From the NCBI RefSeq assembly GCF_001650345.1, contig NZ_LVHF01000033.1, forward strand, positions 434,001-498,000: a stretch of DNA of 64,000 bases, given 5' to 3'. The DNA is from Photobacterium jeanii (GTDB lineage Bacteria > Pseudomonadota > Gammaproteobacteria > Enterobacterales > Vibrionaceae). The position numbers and the translations under genes are program-made. Position 1 is the stretch's first letter; the number at the start of each line of letters is the position of its first letter. Positions 45,694 through 54,419 of this stretch are shown here, in pieces. Under the pieces are notes generated by a model that was not told the DNA's origin, did no database searches, and worked only from the letters and a program-made list of their open reading frames with translations.

Positions 45694-46692
45694 TTATTCT
45701 TCTTGCTGGGTGATAGTGTCAGTTAACGGCAGCGCTTTTTTTGGAGCGTTGAGGAATTTGTTGATTGCCGCGTAGCTATGGTCACATGCCTCTTGCTGTA
45801 GCTGGTACAAGTTCAAGAAGGCATGAATGGAGTTAGGGAGTTCCAGATATCGAGCATGGACACCGTGGGTGATCAACCTATCGTAGTAGCGGCGACCGTC
45901 ATCTTTGATCGGGCAATATTGTGCAGTGATCACTAAAGTTTCAGGGTGATCTTGGTTGATCTGACCGAATAAGGGGGAGGCATGATAACGATCTTCGTAA
46001 GGCACGAAATACTGCTCAAAATACCAAGCGATTTTCTTTTTTTCTAGTAAGTGCCCAGAACCATATTGCGCGAGTGAAGGTGCACTCATGGTGTAATCCA
46101 AGCTTGGGTATATCAAGACTAGCTTATCAATTTTGCCTTTTAGCGGGCAGCTACGAAAACCCCACTCTTGTATTAGGGTGGCGGCCATTGCTCCACCAGC
46201 TGAATCGCCAAGTACGCGTAACGAGCGTTGATAAGGGATATTAGCTTTATCTAAGGTCGTAAAAACGTTGTAGAGGCTATGGCGACCGTCGTTTAATCCC
46301 GCAGGATAAGGGTGTTCGGGAGCTAAGCGATAGTCGATAGTGATCACAATCGATTGGCTAGCATGCGCCAGCTGGCGACTAATGCTGTCGTATACCTCGA
46401 TATTGCCCGCCAAATGCCCACCACCATGAAAGAATAGAGTGACAGGGCAGTCTGTATCTAAAGAAAGCGCTGGCGCTGAATGGGCATGGTGAAGAGTGAG
46501 AGGCTGATAGATACGACATGGAATAGTGCTGTTGGCGATCATCGTATCTGTGGTGTGGACAGCAGCAATGTCTTGGCACTGATACTGTTGCGTTAGTAGC
46601 TTCAGACCGTCGCGTGCAGCATTAGCATTGAGAGGCGCATCTTGGGTTTGTTGGTGGAAGGCATTAAGCCAACTGCGTAAGTGGCTTTCCAT
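45694..46692 (-). CDS. Alpha/beta hydrolase, hormone-sensitive-lipase-type esterase
   Basis: 332 residues, no signal peptide. Oxyanion-hole HGGGH at 89-93, nucleophile elbow GDSAGG at 162-167 (S164), IDYRLAPEHPYPAGLND, and C-terminal acid and histidine around PIKDDGRRYYDRL and SIHAFLNL. This is the HSL (family IV) esterase/lipase pattern, active on short-chain esters. Its start overlaps the end of the LysR gene by 29 bp, so the two are cotranscribed and translationally coupled. No ribosome binding site is visible at the start. Confidence 0.88.
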   Translation of the reverse strand: MESHLRSWLNAFHQQTQDAPLNANAARDGLKLLTQQYQCQDIAAVHTTDTMIANSTIPCRIYQPLTLHHAHSAPALSLDTDCPVTLFFHGGGHLAGNIEVYDSISRQLAHASQSIVITIDYRLAPEHPYPAGLNDGRHSLYNVFTTLDKANIPYQRSLRVLGDSAGGAMAATLIQEWGFRSCPLKGKIDKLVLIYPSLDYTMSAPSLAQYGSGHLLEKKKIAWYFEQYFVPYEDRYHASPLFGQINQDHPETLVITAQYCPIKDDGRRYYDRLITHGVHARYLELPNSIHAFLNLYQLQQEACDHSYAAINKFLNAPKKALPLTDTITQQEE

Positions 46693-47620
46693 TGGTTGGC
46701 ATGGTTCCTTGTTTTTGTTGTAAGTCGATCTCAGCCGTGCGCTTTAGCAGATATTGTTTGAAATTAGCGCATCGAGTTGGCATGTGACGGCGGGGCTTGA
46801 AATATAGATTGATTTCAAATTGGCTTGAGACATAGTCGGATAGCACGGGTTGCAGCTTACCGTGAGTGAGTTCATGACGGATCAGACAGTAAGGTAAGTA
46901 AGCAATCCCTCCTCCCGCAAGGGCGATGTTTTTAAGGATTTCGCTGTCATCGGCTTCGACGGTTTGCGGGATCTCGGCTGCGCTGTAATCGCCATCATCT
47001 TCAAAAATCCACTTATTGCCACCCACAAGTGTTGCGGCATATAAGCATAAGTGGTTCTGGAGATCTGATGGCACAACAGGCTCGCCAAATTTAGTGATGT
47101 ACTCGGGTGAGCAGCACGCCATTAATGGCTCTTTGAGTAGCGTTCGCTTCACCAGTAGGCTGTCTTTATCTTGTAGACCACGGTAGGTGGCGTTGGCGCG
47201 TATCGCAAAGTCAACATCATGGGTATGGTCAACATCAAAGGCGGTTTCAAGTACCACGAAATTGACCTCAGGATGAAGCTGTACGTATTCGCCAATGATG
47301 GTGGCGAGGTAATGTTTGGCATACAGCGGCGTGCTTGCAACACGGATCGTGCCGCGATCTTCATGACTTAAGTTCTGTACTTCATCAAAGATATCGTTGA
47401 TTTGGTTATTTATTTGATTGAAGCGGTCGTAGAGTCGTTGTCCTGCTTGGGTTGGGCTGATCTTGCGTGTCGTACGCTTTATTAAGCTGACGCCCATGCT
47501 TTCTTCGAGTTCATTGATCCAGCGGCTCGCAGCGGAAGCTGAGATCCCATATTGCTTAGCAGCTTCGCTGAGCGAACCTGCGCGGATGACGTGAAGAAAA
47601 AAGACAACCTTGTCTAACAT
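46664..47620 (-). CDS. LysR family transcriptional regulator
   Basis: 318 residues. N-terminal helix-turn-helix FFLHVIRAGSLSEAAKQYGISASAASRWINELEESMGVSLIKRTTRKISPTQAG (residues 8-60) is typical LysR, CrgA-like subgroup. The C-terminal effector domain runs from about 88 to 300. It is divergent from a FabG-like reductase gene and overlaps an esterase gene; LysR regulators commonly control the divergent neighbour. Tail after about 300 is unusual in containing the esterase start. Confidence 0.92.
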   Translation of the reverse strand: MLDKVVFFLHVIRAGSLSEAAKQYGISASAASRWINELEESMGVSLIKRTTRKISPTQAGQRLYDRFNQINNQINDIFDEVQNLSHEDRGTIRVASTPLYAKHYLATIIGEYVQLHPEVNFVVLETAFDVDHTHDVDFAIRANATYRGLQDKDSLLVKRTLLKEPLMACCSPEYITKFGEPVVPSDLQNHLCLYAATLVGGNKWIFEDDGDYSAAEIPQTVEADDSEILKNIALAGGGIAYLPYCLIRHELTHGKLQPVLSDYVSSQFEINLYFKPRRHMPTRCANFKQYLLKRTAEIDLQQKQGTMPTNGKPLTQLA

Positions 47621-47795
47621 TTGTTAATTCCATTGTGCTAATGCTCTCGAAACAAAGCCTCATAGCTAATGAAAGAGAGTGAATTGGAAAATTCAACTAT
47701 ACCAAAATAACCTTATGCATCTTATTGCAAAATTATTTCATCTTGAGAATGTGAATGAAACCTGCAAGTTATAAGAAAATAATTATGAAAATCTG

Positions 47796-47826
47796 AATTG
47801 CATCAATGTTGGTAATCAAATTGCAT
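47796..47826. promoter_or_regulatory. Paired AATTGCAT sequence in the lysR-reductase divergent region
   Basis: AATTGCAT occurs at 47796-47803 and 47819-47826, 23 bp apart in the same orientation, in the 286-bp gap between the LysR gene and the reductase gene. This is where the LysR protein would be expected to bind. No canonical palindrome was found. Confidence 0.3.
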
Positions 47827-47906
47827 AACTGAACTATCATGATTTTATTCAATGACTTTAACTTTTAGCGCAAGGATGACTTGCGGTTGTGAAGAGGGGA
47901 AACGTT

Positions 47907-48641
47907 ATGCTAGCGAATAAAGTGTGCTTAGTGACGGGTGCTGCACAGGGAATTGGGCGATGTATTGCAGAAACCTTTGCAAAACACGACGCAAAGATGG
48001 TGTTAGTTTGCGATATGAATGCCAGCGCAATGCAGGATTTAACGGAAAGCTATTCCAACGTTCGCGCCGTTGAATTGAACGTGTGTGACCGAGCGGCTAT
48101 TAGCCATTTGATTGCTCAGAGCAAAGATGAGTTTGGCACCATTGATGTGTTGGTAAATAACGCTGGGATCACCCGCGATAACCTAATCGATAAGATGACC
48201 GAAGAAGAGTGGGATATGGTGGCGGATGTGAACCTCAAGGGCGTGTTCAATATGACCCAAGCTATCGCGCCTTTGATGATGGAAAATGGTAGCGGCTCTA
48301 TTATCACCATGTCTTCTGTGGTGGGGACTGATGGCAACATAGGTCAGAGTAATTACGCCGCAACTAAAGGTGGTGTGATTGCCATGACCAAAGGTTGGGC
48401 GAAAGAATTTTCACGCAAAGGGGCTCAAGTTCGCGCTAACTGTATTGCCCCAGGCTTTGTAGAAACACCAATGACAGTCGATTTACCTGAAAAAGTGCTA
48501 AGTTTCATGAAAGCAAAAACCCCGTTACAACGCATGGGTAAGCCGCAAGATATTGCTAACGGTGCGTTATTCTTAGCGAGTGAGCAATCTTCTTTTATTA
48601 CAGGGCAGACATTAAAAATAGACGGTGGCTTGGTTATATAA
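47907..48641 (+). CDS. FabG-like short-chain dehydrogenase/reductase (3-oxoacyl-ACP or acetoacetyl-CoA reductase type)
   Basis: 244 residues from the ATG at 47907, with GAGGGG upstream; the GTG at 47889 overlaps it. Cofactor motif TGAAQGIG at 10-17, NNAG at 84-87, catalytic S137, Y150 and K154 in SNYAATKGG. The sequence is close to FabG and PhaB lengths (244-246). It reduces 3-oxoacyl thioesters with NAD(P)H. It is not in a fatty acid cluster; the neighbours are a divergent LysR, an esterase and a POT-like transporter, so it is unlikely to be the main FabG. The role may be in a catabolic pathway under the LysR. Confidence 0.88.
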   Translation: MLANKVCLVTGAAQGIGRCIAETFAKHDAKMVLVCDMNASAMQDLTESYSNVRAVELNVCDRAAISHLIAQSKDEFGTIDVLVNNAGITRDNLIDKMTEEEWDMVADVNLKGVFNMTQAIAPLMMENGSGSIITMSSVVGTDGNIGQSNYAATKGGVIAMTKGWAKEFSRKGAQVRANCIAPGFVETPMTVDLPEKVLSFMKAKTPLQRMGKPQDIANGALFLASEQSSFITGQTLKIDGGLVI

Positions 48642-49039
48642 CCTAGTGTAAATAAATCGCAACTATTTTTGTTATAGCCAAATAAATATAAAAAAATCAT
48701 TTAAGCCCTTATTTAAATATAAGGGCTTTTGTTTTTATCTATTATTTAACTATTAACGATATTGTTAATTAATTAGTTTTCAAAATTTGCGACAGCGATT
48801 CACATTTATACTCACCTTTAAGATCTTCATCACCACTACTGTTAATAAAAAGATATAACATGCGCATGAATGGTTAATGAGGTTAAAATAACTAGAGGTA
48901 ATATCGTTACTGATTACTTAATAATTTAATATCTTACTGAAGCAATATTATTCGTACTTCTTTCTAAAGGAATATTCTTATAGGTCTTTAATTACCACGG
49001 ACTTCGGGTTTTTTACGCCTGAAATATGAGGAAAGTTCA
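48642..49039. other. Intergenic region between the reductase and POT-like transporter genes
   Basis: 398 bp, AT-rich. It has a terminator at 48703-48736. The rest is without a clear open frame; the transporter promoter and a GAGGAAAG ribosome binding site are at the right end. Confidence 0.5.
48703..48736 (+). terminator. Terminator of the FabG-like reductase gene
   Basis: The stem AAGCCCTT / AAGGGCTT is followed by TTGTTTTT. It lies 62 bp after the stop. Confidence 0.75.
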
Positions 49040-50536
49040 ATGTCAATCGCGTTTTCTCGTCAACCATCAGCATTTAAGTTGATGTGCATAATTATTATGC
49101 CAGCCATGTTATCAATGTATGGACTGGTCGCTATTGTTACTGTATTTATGGTAAATGATTTAGGAATGTCAGAAAGTGATGCCTTTTTAATTAATGGTGC
49201 AGCTTCTGCTTTCTCTACAATTATTTATGCAATTGGTGGATATTTAGCCGATAAAGTGATCGGTGTTAAGCGGTCTTTGATTATTGGTAACCTAGGTATT
49301 GTTGTAACACTGCTCTTGTTAAGTTATGCCGCTTCAATCGGCAGTATACCGCTCGCTATGATAGGTATCGCGGGTGGTGGGGTAAGTCGAGCATTAGCCA
49401 ATAACTGCCCGTCAAACTTGATCTCCAAAGCCTACAACAAAGATGACAATCGCATCGATAGTGCCTTCACCCTTTACTACATGATGATTAATATAGGCTC
49501 ATGTGTGTCATTAATCATCACCCCCATTATCGCGCATAAATATAATTACGCTGCTGGATTTTCGATTGCCGCATTATGGAATGTCCTCACTATCGTAATT
49601 TATCTGGCTAAACGTAATTGGGTTAAAGAAATTGGTTCTCCTGCTGATTTTGAAAAAATTAACTTCCGTACTTACGGTTTGTTATTACTTGGATTAACCG
49701 CTTTGACGCTAGCAGGCAGCTGGTTAATTACCCACTACGAATTAATGCAAGTTCTACTTGTTATTGCTTTGGGTGTTGCATTTACTTTCTTTATTAATTA
49801 CATGCGAAAAGAAAGCAAAGCTCAGCAGAAAAAGATGATTGTAAGCTTAGTTTTATTAGGTTTCTCAGTTATATTCTTTATCCTCTACAAACAAATGCCA
49901 ACATCGCTAACCTTCTTTGCGATCCATAATACTCGTCATGAGTTCTTAGGCATTCCATTCGATCCTGTTTCAACGCAAGCATTGAACCCGTTCTGGATAA
50001 TTATTCTTAGTCCATTACTTGCCATATTCTATGAAAAAACAAGTGCCAACGGTAAAGGCGCATCTTTACCATTAAAATTTGCGGTAGGGATGATTTTCTG
50101 TTCGCTGGCTTTCTTGTGCTTATCTTACGGTGCGTATTTCATGGCTGATGCGGAAGGTCGTGTTTCAGCATTCTGGCTGATTTTAACGCACTTATTCCAA
50201 GGTCTAGGTGAGCTCTTGATTAGTGCTTTGGGTATTTCGGTACTTGCGCAATTAGTCCCTAACCATATGATTGGTTTTACCTTAGGCTTTAGAACCCTGA
50301 CCTTAGGTATCTCGGCTGTGATTGCAGCCAACCTTGCGGTGTACATTGCGGTACCTAAATCGGCAGGTGCGGTTGATTCTCTACAAACTTTACCTGTGTA
50401 CGCAAGTTACTTCCTCAAAGTCGGTATTGGCGCTTTTGTGATGGCATTGCTAATGCTGTTTACAGCGAAAAAACTCGACAGCCTTATTCAAGACCGCGAG
50501 CAAGAAGAAGAAACCGTGGCGGAAACGGCGAATTAA
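49040..50536 (+). CDS. POT/PTR2-family-like major facilitator transporter
   Basis: 498 residues, about 14 membrane segments. PTR2 traits include FSTIIYAIGGYLADKVIGVKR (signature 1 region), a long membrane helical insertion between the two six-helix halves, and LFQGLGELLISALGISVLAQLVP. The usual proton-coupling motif ExxERFxYY of TM1 is not there: the matching place reads MPAMLSMYGLVAIV. The family imports di- and tripeptides or related compounds with protons. The acidic C-terminus EQEEETVAET is cytoplasmic. It is monocistronic with its own terminator. Peptide transport is an inference, and the missing motif makes the substrate or mechanism doubtful. Confidence 0.78.
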   Translation: MSIAFSRQPSAFKLMCIIIMPAMLSMYGLVAIVTVFMVNDLGMSESDAFLINGAASAFSTIIYAIGGYLADKVIGVKRSLIIGNLGIVVTLLLLSYAASIGSIPLAMIGIAGGGVSRALANNCPSNLISKAYNKDDNRIDSAFTLYYMMINIGSCVSLIITPIIAHKYNYAAGFSIAALWNVLTIVIYLAKRNWVKEIGSPADFEKINFRTYGLLLLGLTALTLAGSWLITHYELMQVLLVIALGVAFTFFINYMRKESKAQQKKMIVSLVLLGFSVIFFILYKQMPTSLTFFAIHNTRHEFLGIPFDPVSTQALNPFWIIILSPLLAIFYEKTSANGKGASLPLKFAVGMIFCSLAFLCLSYGAYFMADAEGRVSAFWLILTHLFQGLGELLISALGISVLAQLVPNHMIGFTLGFRTLTLGISAVIAANLAVYIAVPKSAGAVDSLQTLPVYASYFLKVGIGAFVMALLMLFTAKKLDSLIQDREQEEETVAETAN

Positions 50537-50580
50537 CACGCTCTGCTCCTTACCCTCAATTGTTAGGGTTACCACTGTTG

Positions 50581-50610
50581 AAAGCTCCTCATTGAGGAGC
50601 TTTCTTTTTG
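50581..50610 (+). terminator. Terminator of the POT-like transporter gene
   Basis: 10-bp stem AAAGCTCCTC / GAGGAGCTTT with loop ATT, followed by CTTTTTG. Confidence 0.9.
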
Positions 50611-50722
50611 ACGTATTGATGGTGATGAAAGTAAGTGATCGAAGCGACATATGTTGTCGTTACTATATGGTATGTTATTCTGTATTGGTTTTGAGGTAGT
50701 AACTTAGCAGTAACAATTGGTA

Positions 50723-51031
50723 ATGAGTGATAGCGATATGTCCCTTCTTCAACAACAAGCTTTTGATCATGCGATTCTGTATTTATCATCGGGTGATGCG
50801 TTGTCGTGGTCAGTACAACAAAGAGATGATTTCATCGCGCAGTTGAAGTTGTACCAAGCGCCAGATGAATCAAAGTCTGTTTCATTGGCTTTGCTGCAAG
50901 CGACGCTCAAGCGCTTTAACCCTGAGATTGAATTTTCAGCCATGTTTGCTGCAGGTGAGCAGCCTTTGTGTGCGGATCGAGACGATCTTTCGCTGCTGTT
51001 ATTTGCTGCTGTTGCGTTATATGAGGAGTAA
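50723..51031 (+). CDS. Hypothetical protein, first gene of the nuclease-like unit
   Basis: About 102 residues if started at the ATG at 50723; TTG at 50717 and ATG at 50738 are alternatives and no ribosome binding site is strong. It is acidic and predicted helical (LLQQQAFDHAILYLSSGDALSW, DFIAQLKLYQ, LLQATLKRFNPEIEFSAMF, DDLSLLLFAAVALYEE). No signal peptide or membrane segment, so it is cytoplasmic. The stop is 3 bp before the GTG of the nuclease-like gene and the ribosome binding site of that gene lies within its last codons, so the two are tightly coupled. I do not recognise the family. Confidence 0.6.
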   Translation: MSDSDMSLLQQQAFDHAILYLSSGDALSWSVQQRDDFIAQLKLYQAPDESKSVSLALLQATLKRFNPEIEFSAMFAAGEQPLCADRDDLSLLLFAAVALYEE

Positions 51032-51034
51032 CCA

Positions 51035-51835
51035 GTGGATGAGCAAGAAGTAAGTTTCACTGCAATGTCGCATTATTTTGCGGCGTTAAGCGAAATAACA
51101 GAGACTCAAGCTCAGCGGGCAACCTCAGATGAGCAGAGTCAGTTAGCTGACTATTACAGCCAAGTTGGACAGAGTTTCCCTGTCGAAGGAGGGCTTGACC
51201 CAATATCGAATGATGAGTTTTGTTTTCACTACCAAGTGTATATGTCGCAAGTGGAGAAGCTCTATCAGCAAGATTACCAACAAGGTTGCGAGATCAACGT
51301 ATGGGCTATCAGTGGGTTAAAAAGAGATGAGGTTAGAAATACTGCCGTTTTGAGCTGGTGGCTTGATGCTAAAGAATCCCATGGTTTGGGTGAGCGTCTA
51401 TTGGCGCAGGTGATCAATGATCATTTGCCAGTGATAAATAGCGAGAACCTCTATCGTGAGCCATACACAGTCCGTGCTGAAAGTTTGCCGTTAGCAGAGC
51501 TACAAGATCGGATAGATATTGAAATCAGCTCTGCGCAACTTTTGATGTTCTGGGAGGTAAAGATTGATGCGCCAGAGGGCAAAAATCAATTATCCCGCTA
51601 CGCCAAATTATTAGAAACCAAGCGACGTATGTTGTCACCTAATGGTTCGCATGCCTTGATATATCTCACTTGCAAGCAGTCAGCGAGTCAGGGGGATGAT
51701 GAATCCAGTGGCGCTTATTGTTTGAGCTGGGCACAGCTAAGGCAGAGCTTTTTAACCGTGTGCCAAACATTACCCATTCACTCACAGTCTCAGCAGTTAC
51801 TGAATCAGTATTGTCAGTTTATTAAGCGTTTTTGA
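51035..51835 (+). CDS. PD-(D/E)XK nuclease superfamily protein (PDDEXK_4-like)
   Basis: 266 residues from the GTG at 51035, with GAGGAG six bases upstream. The core resembles PDDEXK_4: RDEVRNTAVLSWWLDAKESHGLGERLLAQV with the first conserved Glu (E99), then D161 in RIDIEI, E174 and K176 in FWEVKID, and Q185 with R188-Y189 in NQLSRY. The active-site set D161, E174, K176 and Q185 is intact, so nuclease activity is plausible. Unlike restriction enzymes, PDDEXK_4 proteins have mostly unknown roles; some are found in defence-rich regions. Flanking genes 50723 and 51844 overlap or nearly touch it, so the three work together. Family is by motif; function is inference. Confidence 0.7.
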   Translation: MDEQEVSFTAMSHYFAALSEITETQAQRATSDEQSQLADYYSQVGQSFPVEGGLDPISNDEFCFHYQVYMSQVEKLYQQDYQQGCEINVWAISGLKRDEVRNTAVLSWWLDAKESHGLGERLLAQVINDHLPVINSENLYREPYTVRAESLPLAELQDRIDIEISSAQLLMFWEVKIDAPEGKNQLSRYAKLLETKRRMLSPNGSHALIYLTCKQSASQGDDESSGAYCLSWAQLRQSFLTVCQTLPIHSQSQQLLNQYCQFIKRF

Positions 51836-51843
51836 GGGAAATA

Positions 51844-52467
51844 ATGAAGTATAACCAACAACTTACTCAGCTCGTGATTTCAAATATTGAAAACCATGAA
51901 AGGGCAAAGCTGGTTTTAGATGAAGTTAACCAAGTTTTGCTGGCGCGTATTGCTAAAGAGGTGCAAGCCTCTTTGTCGACATTACCTCATACTCTTGATG
52001 AAGAGAGTCATTTTAAGTTTTACGATGAAGGGTATATCGATTTTGGCTTTGCGTCTTGGTTAGAGGAAGAGCAACGATTGGGATACTTTTCAATCGAAGC
52101 TTCAGAGACTGCGGACGAGGCTGATCACGAATGGCTGACGCATGTGTGTGGATTAGTCGATAGCAGTAATTGTTTGTTGCTGCGCTTTTATCCTCATTAC
52201 CGAACCTTAGGTTTAAAAGCCGTGGTGTTCAAGTCGCGCTTTAAAGAGGCTTTTCTACATTCTCAGTTGCCCGAGCAGGGTTACAAGCTATCAGCAGATG
52301 GCTATGCGATTGAGTACCCGTTTAAGCTCAACCACCAAGATATTCTGCAAGGTTATCCGCACGATCTTGAACAGGCGATGGTGCCTGTGACCAATACAAT
52401 GTTAGCCTTTGAGCATGCTTTGCCGGAGTTTGAAAAGGTGCTCGCGACATTGAAAGAAAAAGCTTAA
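51844..52467 (+). CDS. Hypothetical protein, third gene of the nuclease-like unit
   Basis: 207 residues from the ATG at 51844, with GAGGGA upstream that overlaps the stop of the nuclease-like gene. The N-terminal 50 residues look helical/coiled (LTQLVISNIENHERAKLVLDEVNQVLLARIAKEV). The middle has alternating strands (FKFYDEGYIDFGFASW, LGYFSIEASE, NCLLLRFYPHYRTLGLKAVVF), and the C-terminus is again helical (MLAFEHALPEFEKVLATLKEKA). Cytoplasmic, no known motif. It ends 26 bp before a strong bidirectional terminator, so the unit ends here. I do not recognise the family. Confidence 0.65.
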   Translation: MKYNQQLTQLVISNIENHERAKLVLDEVNQVLLARIAKEVQASLSTLPHTLDEESHFKFYDEGYIDFGFASWLEEEQRLGYFSIEASETADEADHEWLTHVCGLVDSSNCLLLRFYPHYRTLGLKAVVFKSRFKEAFLHSQLPEQGYKLSADGYAIEYPFKLNHQDILQGYPHDLEQAMVPVTNTMLAFEHALPEFEKVLATLKEKA

Positions 52468-52492
52468 TCGCTGAAGAATAAAGAACAGAGAC

Positions 52493-52518
52493 AAAAAGAG
52501 CGCTTCGGCGCTCTTTTT
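52493..52518. terminator. Bidirectional terminator after the nuclease-like unit
   Basis: 11-bp stem AAAAAGAGCGC / GCGCTCTTTTT with loop TTCG; T runs on both strands. It serves the plus-strand unit and the minus-strand gene at 52540. Confidence 0.93.
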
Positions 52519-52539
52519 ACTAGTAAAAACGTTAAACGC

Positions 52540-52884
52540 TTAGTGTTTAAAAGTTTTTGATTCGTCTTGGCTGGTCGCGGTGAGATCGCCGGCTGGGTTG
52601 ATGAGGTGCGGCACGATCTTTGGAAGATTAAGCTCAATGTCTTGGTCTGAAACCGGATCAATGACTTCGTTGTACCAACCGAGTAAACCCATTACCGCGT
52701 AGCCGATAGCATCATCGTTATCGCGGTGCTCAAGGATAATTTGTAAAAAGCGAAGTATTGCCTTGTCGTTAGACTTAGCTTGCTGAAGGGTTTCTTGAAA
52801 AACTGCAGTGGATTCGGCCACTAATCCTTCGTACTCGGTTTCGATTGCTACTTTGAATGAGCCGCCATCAACAGAAATTTTCAT
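52540..52884 (-). CDS. Small hypothetical cytoplasmic protein
   Basis: 114 residues from the ATG complementary to 52882-52884 (MKISVDGGSFKVAIETEYEGLVAES), with AAGG upstream. The open frame continues 59 codons further upstream but that part looks like promoter DNA and lacks a ribosome binding site. The protein is acidic with a helical middle (VFQETLQQAKSNDKAILRFLQIILEHRDNDDAIGYAVMGLLGWYNEV). No motif recognised, no membrane segment. It faces the nuclease-like unit and shares its terminator, but there is no sign that it is part of it. Confidence 0.6.
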   Translation of the reverse strand: MKISVDGGSFKVAIETEYEGLVAESTAVFQETLQQAKSNDKAILRFLQIILEHRDNDDAIGYAVMGLLGWYNEVIDPVSDQDIELNLPKIVPHLINPAGDLTATSQDESKTFKH

Positions 52885-53111
52885 AGTTATTGCCTTAGGT
52901 TCTTCGTCGACAAAAATAGTGTGTGCATTATGGCAGCGTCGCTTTGGTTGACGCTTTGATGTCACACCGACTAACGAACGATTGTACTCGATAGTTTGTT
53001 CACTTGATGGAAAAAACAGCACATCGTGTGCTTTTGTGAATATCTGTTTGTAAAACATCACTCTAGTCTATAAGGTGTATTTTTTATATATCTTTATGGT
53101 TGTGAGTTGGT

Positions 53112-54287
53112 ATGCGATCTCTGTTCCTGCGAATGCGCTTTATCCATTGGGTTGGTGCGCTAGCGCTATTCATTAATGCGGCTTTCTTTACTGATGCGTT
53201 ATTTTCCCAAGTGCTCCAATTTGTCATTGTGGCAGTGTTGATTGTTCACGATTTGGATGAAAAATACTGGGGGGTAGAATCGCTCAAGCAGGTTCAAAAT
53301 TACATGCGCCGCTTTGAAGATAAAGATCTGTCGGTCGCCTGCGAGGTGGATAGTCGCTACAACAGTGAAATGGGCGCAGTGTTGAAAGTGATTAATGCCT
53401 TTCGCTCGAATGTGAATGAAGCATTGGTCGGTATTCAACGCCAAGCACGAGAGAGTGATGACGTTGCGGATTTGCTGACCACAAAAACGAACTCTATCTC
53501 TACCCGTATTCAAGCTCAGGATACCTTGGTTGAGAACGTGACTGCTCAGTTTCACTTGTTGGATCAAACCGCGACCGAGCTACAAGCAAAAGCCGAAGCG
53601 ACTGAGCAACAGGTTATTAAAACCCAATCAGGGCTACAGCAATCCAATCAAGCGATGGGGAGCATGGTTGCGAGTATTGGCTCTTACATGGACAGCAATA
53701 TCGAGCTAGATAACAAGTTTAAGTCGCTGCTTGAGCAAACCAAATCGATTGAAGGTGTGGTTTCTGTGATTGGTAACTTAGCCGATCAAACTAACTTGCT
53801 GGCGTTGAATGCGGCAATCGAAGCGGCGCGGGCGGGTGATCATGGACGTGGCTTTGCCGTCGTAGCAGATGAAGTTCGTCAATTAGCCATGTCGACCCAA
53901 GACAGCCTCGATAAGATTAATCAGATCATCGATGGCATTTTAACTGCAGTGCAAGATGCCGGTGAACAAATGAAGGCGCAATCAGATGCTTTGGCGACGT
54001 TGTCTGAGCATTCTCGTACTAGCCAAGATGAAGTCAGCAGTGCCAGTGATAATATCGAGGGGATTTTAGCGCTACTTGGGCAAGAAAACCCGCAGGGTAA
54101 TGTGGATGTGAAATACATTAGTAAGCTGGTCAGTGAAGTCGCGAAAGAGATTGATGAGCTTAAACACCTATCGAGCTCAAATGCGCATGATTGCCATGAA
54201 TTAGAACAGCAAGGGCAACGTTTAACTCAGGCAACAGAGCAAATTGTTGACCAGTTAAAAGCTTTTAAAACACAAGAGGTGAGTTGA
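53112..54287 (+). CDS. Short methyl-accepting chemotaxis-like protein without a periplasmic sensor
   Basis: 391 residues. Two membrane segments close to the N-terminus (about 12-30 and 32-46) are linked by only a few residues, so there is no periplasmic ligand domain. A short HAMP-like linker follows (about 48-100: [25 protein letters not shown]), then a cytoplasmic coiled-coil signalling domain with hairpin tip [39 protein letters not shown] near 222-262. Such receptors sense cytoplasmic or membrane cues such as redox state. Probably linked to CheA/CheW, but signalling to another pathway is possible. Own terminator follows. Confidence 0.88.
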   Translation: MRSLFLRMRFIHWVGALALFINAAFFTDALFSQVLQFVIVAVLIVHDLDEKYWGVESLKQVQNYMRRFEDKDLSVACEVDSRYNSEMGAVLKVINAFRSNVNEALVGIQRQARESDDVADLLTTKTNSISTRIQAQDTLVENVTAQFHLLDQTATELQAKAEATEQQVIKTQSGLQQSNQAMGSMVASIGSYMDSNIELDNKFKSLLEQTKSIEGVVSVIGNLADQTNLLALNAAIEAARAGDHGRGFAVVADEVRQLAMSTQDSLDKINQIIDGILTAVQDAGEQMKAQSDALATLSEHSRTSQDEVSSASDNIEGILALLGQENPQGNVDVKYISKLVSEVAKEIDELKHLSSSNAHDCHELEQQGQRLTQATEQIVDQLKAFKTQEVS

Positions 54288-54329
54288 TTTTCGTCGCTAA
54301 GATCTTAGTGTTGGAGTTGAGATAAAAAG

Positions 54330-54366
54330 AAACGGCAGGGTAGTGATGACTCTGCCGTTTTTATTT
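54330..54366. terminator. Bidirectional terminator between the chemoreceptor-like gene and rbsR
   Basis: The stem AAACGGCAG / CTGCCGTTT (9 bp) is followed by TTTATTT on the plus strand and CTTTTTATC on the minus strand. Confidence 0.85.
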
Positions 54367-54419
54367 GTGTTTTATCGTGTAGTTAGCGCTAGCTTAGAGA
54401 TGACTGTTCGCAGAGGCGA

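Noticed and set aside
52885-53061. N-terminal extension of the small minus-strand gene at 52540
   Set aside because: The extension has no ribosome binding site and looks like promoter-region DNA; MKISVDGG with AAGG upstream is a better start.
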